Positions 63,593 through 64,000 of a stretch of 64,000 nucleotides of DNA are shown one piece after another. The position numbers and the translations under genes are program-made. The stretch is from NCBI RefSeq assembly GCF_022664435.1, contig NZ_JAKREU010000003.1, forward strand, positions 1 through 64,000. Direction: 5' to 3'. Source of the stretch: Sphingomonas panni (GTDB lineage Bacteria; Pseudomonadota; Alphaproteobacteria; Sphingomonadales; Sphingomonadaceae). A model generated the notes under the pieces. It was given only the letters and a program-made list of their open reading frames with translations. It had not been told where the DNA came from and searched no databases. Within the stretch, counting starts at the first letter, position 1. The number at the start of each line of letters is the position of its first letter.

Positions 63593-64000
63593 ATGGCCAA
63601 ACCGTTGCAATTGCTCGCCTTCCTGTTCCTGCTGCTGACCGGCACCGTCGCGCAGGCGGCACCGCGCTGTACGCTTGCCGGCGACATGCGTGTCGCGGTC
63701 GGCGACCGCTCGGTCCTGCTCCACCTGCCGCAGGGCCAAACGCCCACCACGCCGGCCCCGCTCGTGATCCTGCTCCATGGCAGCGGCGGGACCGGCGCGG
63801 CGATGCTGCGCGATTCGAAGCTGGCCGAGGCATCGGACAGGCACGGCTTCGTCGTCGCGGCGCCCGATGCCGGCATCCCCCATGACAAGGGCTATGTCTG
63901 GAACATTCCCGGCGTGCCGACCGTCGCCGGCAACATTCCCGGCCCGGACGCCCCCGACGACGTGAAGTTCATGGGTGCGCTGATCGAGCAGCTTGCCAAA
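63593..64000 (+). CDS. Secreted esterase of the PHB depolymerase/LpqC-like family (partial)
   Basis: 136 codons visible; the gene runs off the right edge. AGGAAG precedes the ATG. Signal peptide KPLQLLAFLFLLLTGTVAQA, then a polyhydroxybutyrate-depolymerase-like alpha/beta start: SVLLHLPQGQTPTTPAPLVILLHGSGGTGAAM (oxyanion HGSGG), FVVAAPDAGIPHDKGYVWNIPG. Downstream catalytic residues lie outside the window, so the class (esterase, feruloyl esterase or PHB-like) is open. Likely periplasmic or secreted. Confidence 0.78.
   Translation, partial: MAKPLQLLAFLFLLLTGTVAQAAPRCTLAGDMRVAVGDRSVLLHLPQGQTPTTPAPLVILLHGSGGTGAAMLRDSKLAEASDRHGFVVAAPDAGIPHDKGYVWNIPGVPTVAGNIPGPDAPDDVKFMGALIEQLAK

Overview
The window is 64 kb of high-G+C chromosome. 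Gene content and style point to an alphaproteobacterium of the Sphingomonadales (Sphingomonas or a close relative). Signs of this are a TonB receptor of the Xanthomonas/Caulobacter carbohydrate type under a FecI/FecR pair, a split glycine decarboxylase (gcvPA/gcvPB), glyQ-glyS next to ppdK, a DUF3597 protein, and many short palindromic intergenic repeats of the kind common in sphingomonads. The assignment is inferred from gene content; no 16S gene is present. No transposase, CRISPR array or rRNA gene was found. The only RNA genes seen are one tRNA-Gln(UUG) and a tandem glycine riboswitch.

Layout. 0.1-6.3 kb (minus): ECF sigma factor, FecR anti-sigma factor, TonB-dependent receptor and a secreted FAD enzyme, one regulated uptake unit. 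6.6-8.7 kb: a LysR regulator divergent from an aldo/keto reductase. 9.2-14.2 kb: a complete RNA-repair locus, rtcB - RlaP-type nucleotidyltransferase - rtcA on the minus strand with a recognisable sigma-54 promoter and an intrinsic terminator, facing the sigma-54 activator gene rtcR. 14.5-15.9 kb: wreckage of a tyrosine recombinase beside tRNA-Gln, the scar of an integrated element. 16-30 kb: housekeeping and accessory genes (PHB depolymerase, MsbA-like ABC exporter, soluble CBS chemoreceptor, DUF389 protein, RNase R, archaeal/eukaryotic-type ProRS, EamA and FNT transporters). 29.9-34.8 kb: the glycine cleavage operon gcvT-gcvH-gcvPA-gcvPB behind the glycine riboswitch. 35-39 kb: lipoprotein, then ispH-thrB-rnhA-spermidine-synthase-like operon. 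39.5-43.3 kb: a semialdehyde dehydrogenase with LacI-type operator, an FAD oxidase and an alpha/beta hydrolase. 43.3-50.5 kb: a Tad/Flp pilus cluster (cpaA, B, C, D, E, tadB, tadC) that lacks the cpaF/tadA ATPase and a pilin gene. 51-60 kb: HxlR/NAD(P)-reductase pair, ppdK, glyS, glyQ, and a small XRE-regulator/membrane-protein unit. 60.5-64 kb: rplY, pth, an AraC regulator and the start of a secreted esterase.

The most notable observations are the fully regulated RNA-repair operon with an added nucleotidyltransferase; a 106-bp palindromic repeat inserted in frame inside glyS; the Tad cluster without its motor ATPase; GTCAGGT repeats at exact 21/42-bp spacing in front of an XRE regulator; and a 68-bp tandem duplication built from 9-bp iteron-like units near the right end. 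I did not find a clearly new multi-gene system. The RNA-repair locus is the best candidate for functional novelty, because of its third enzyme.
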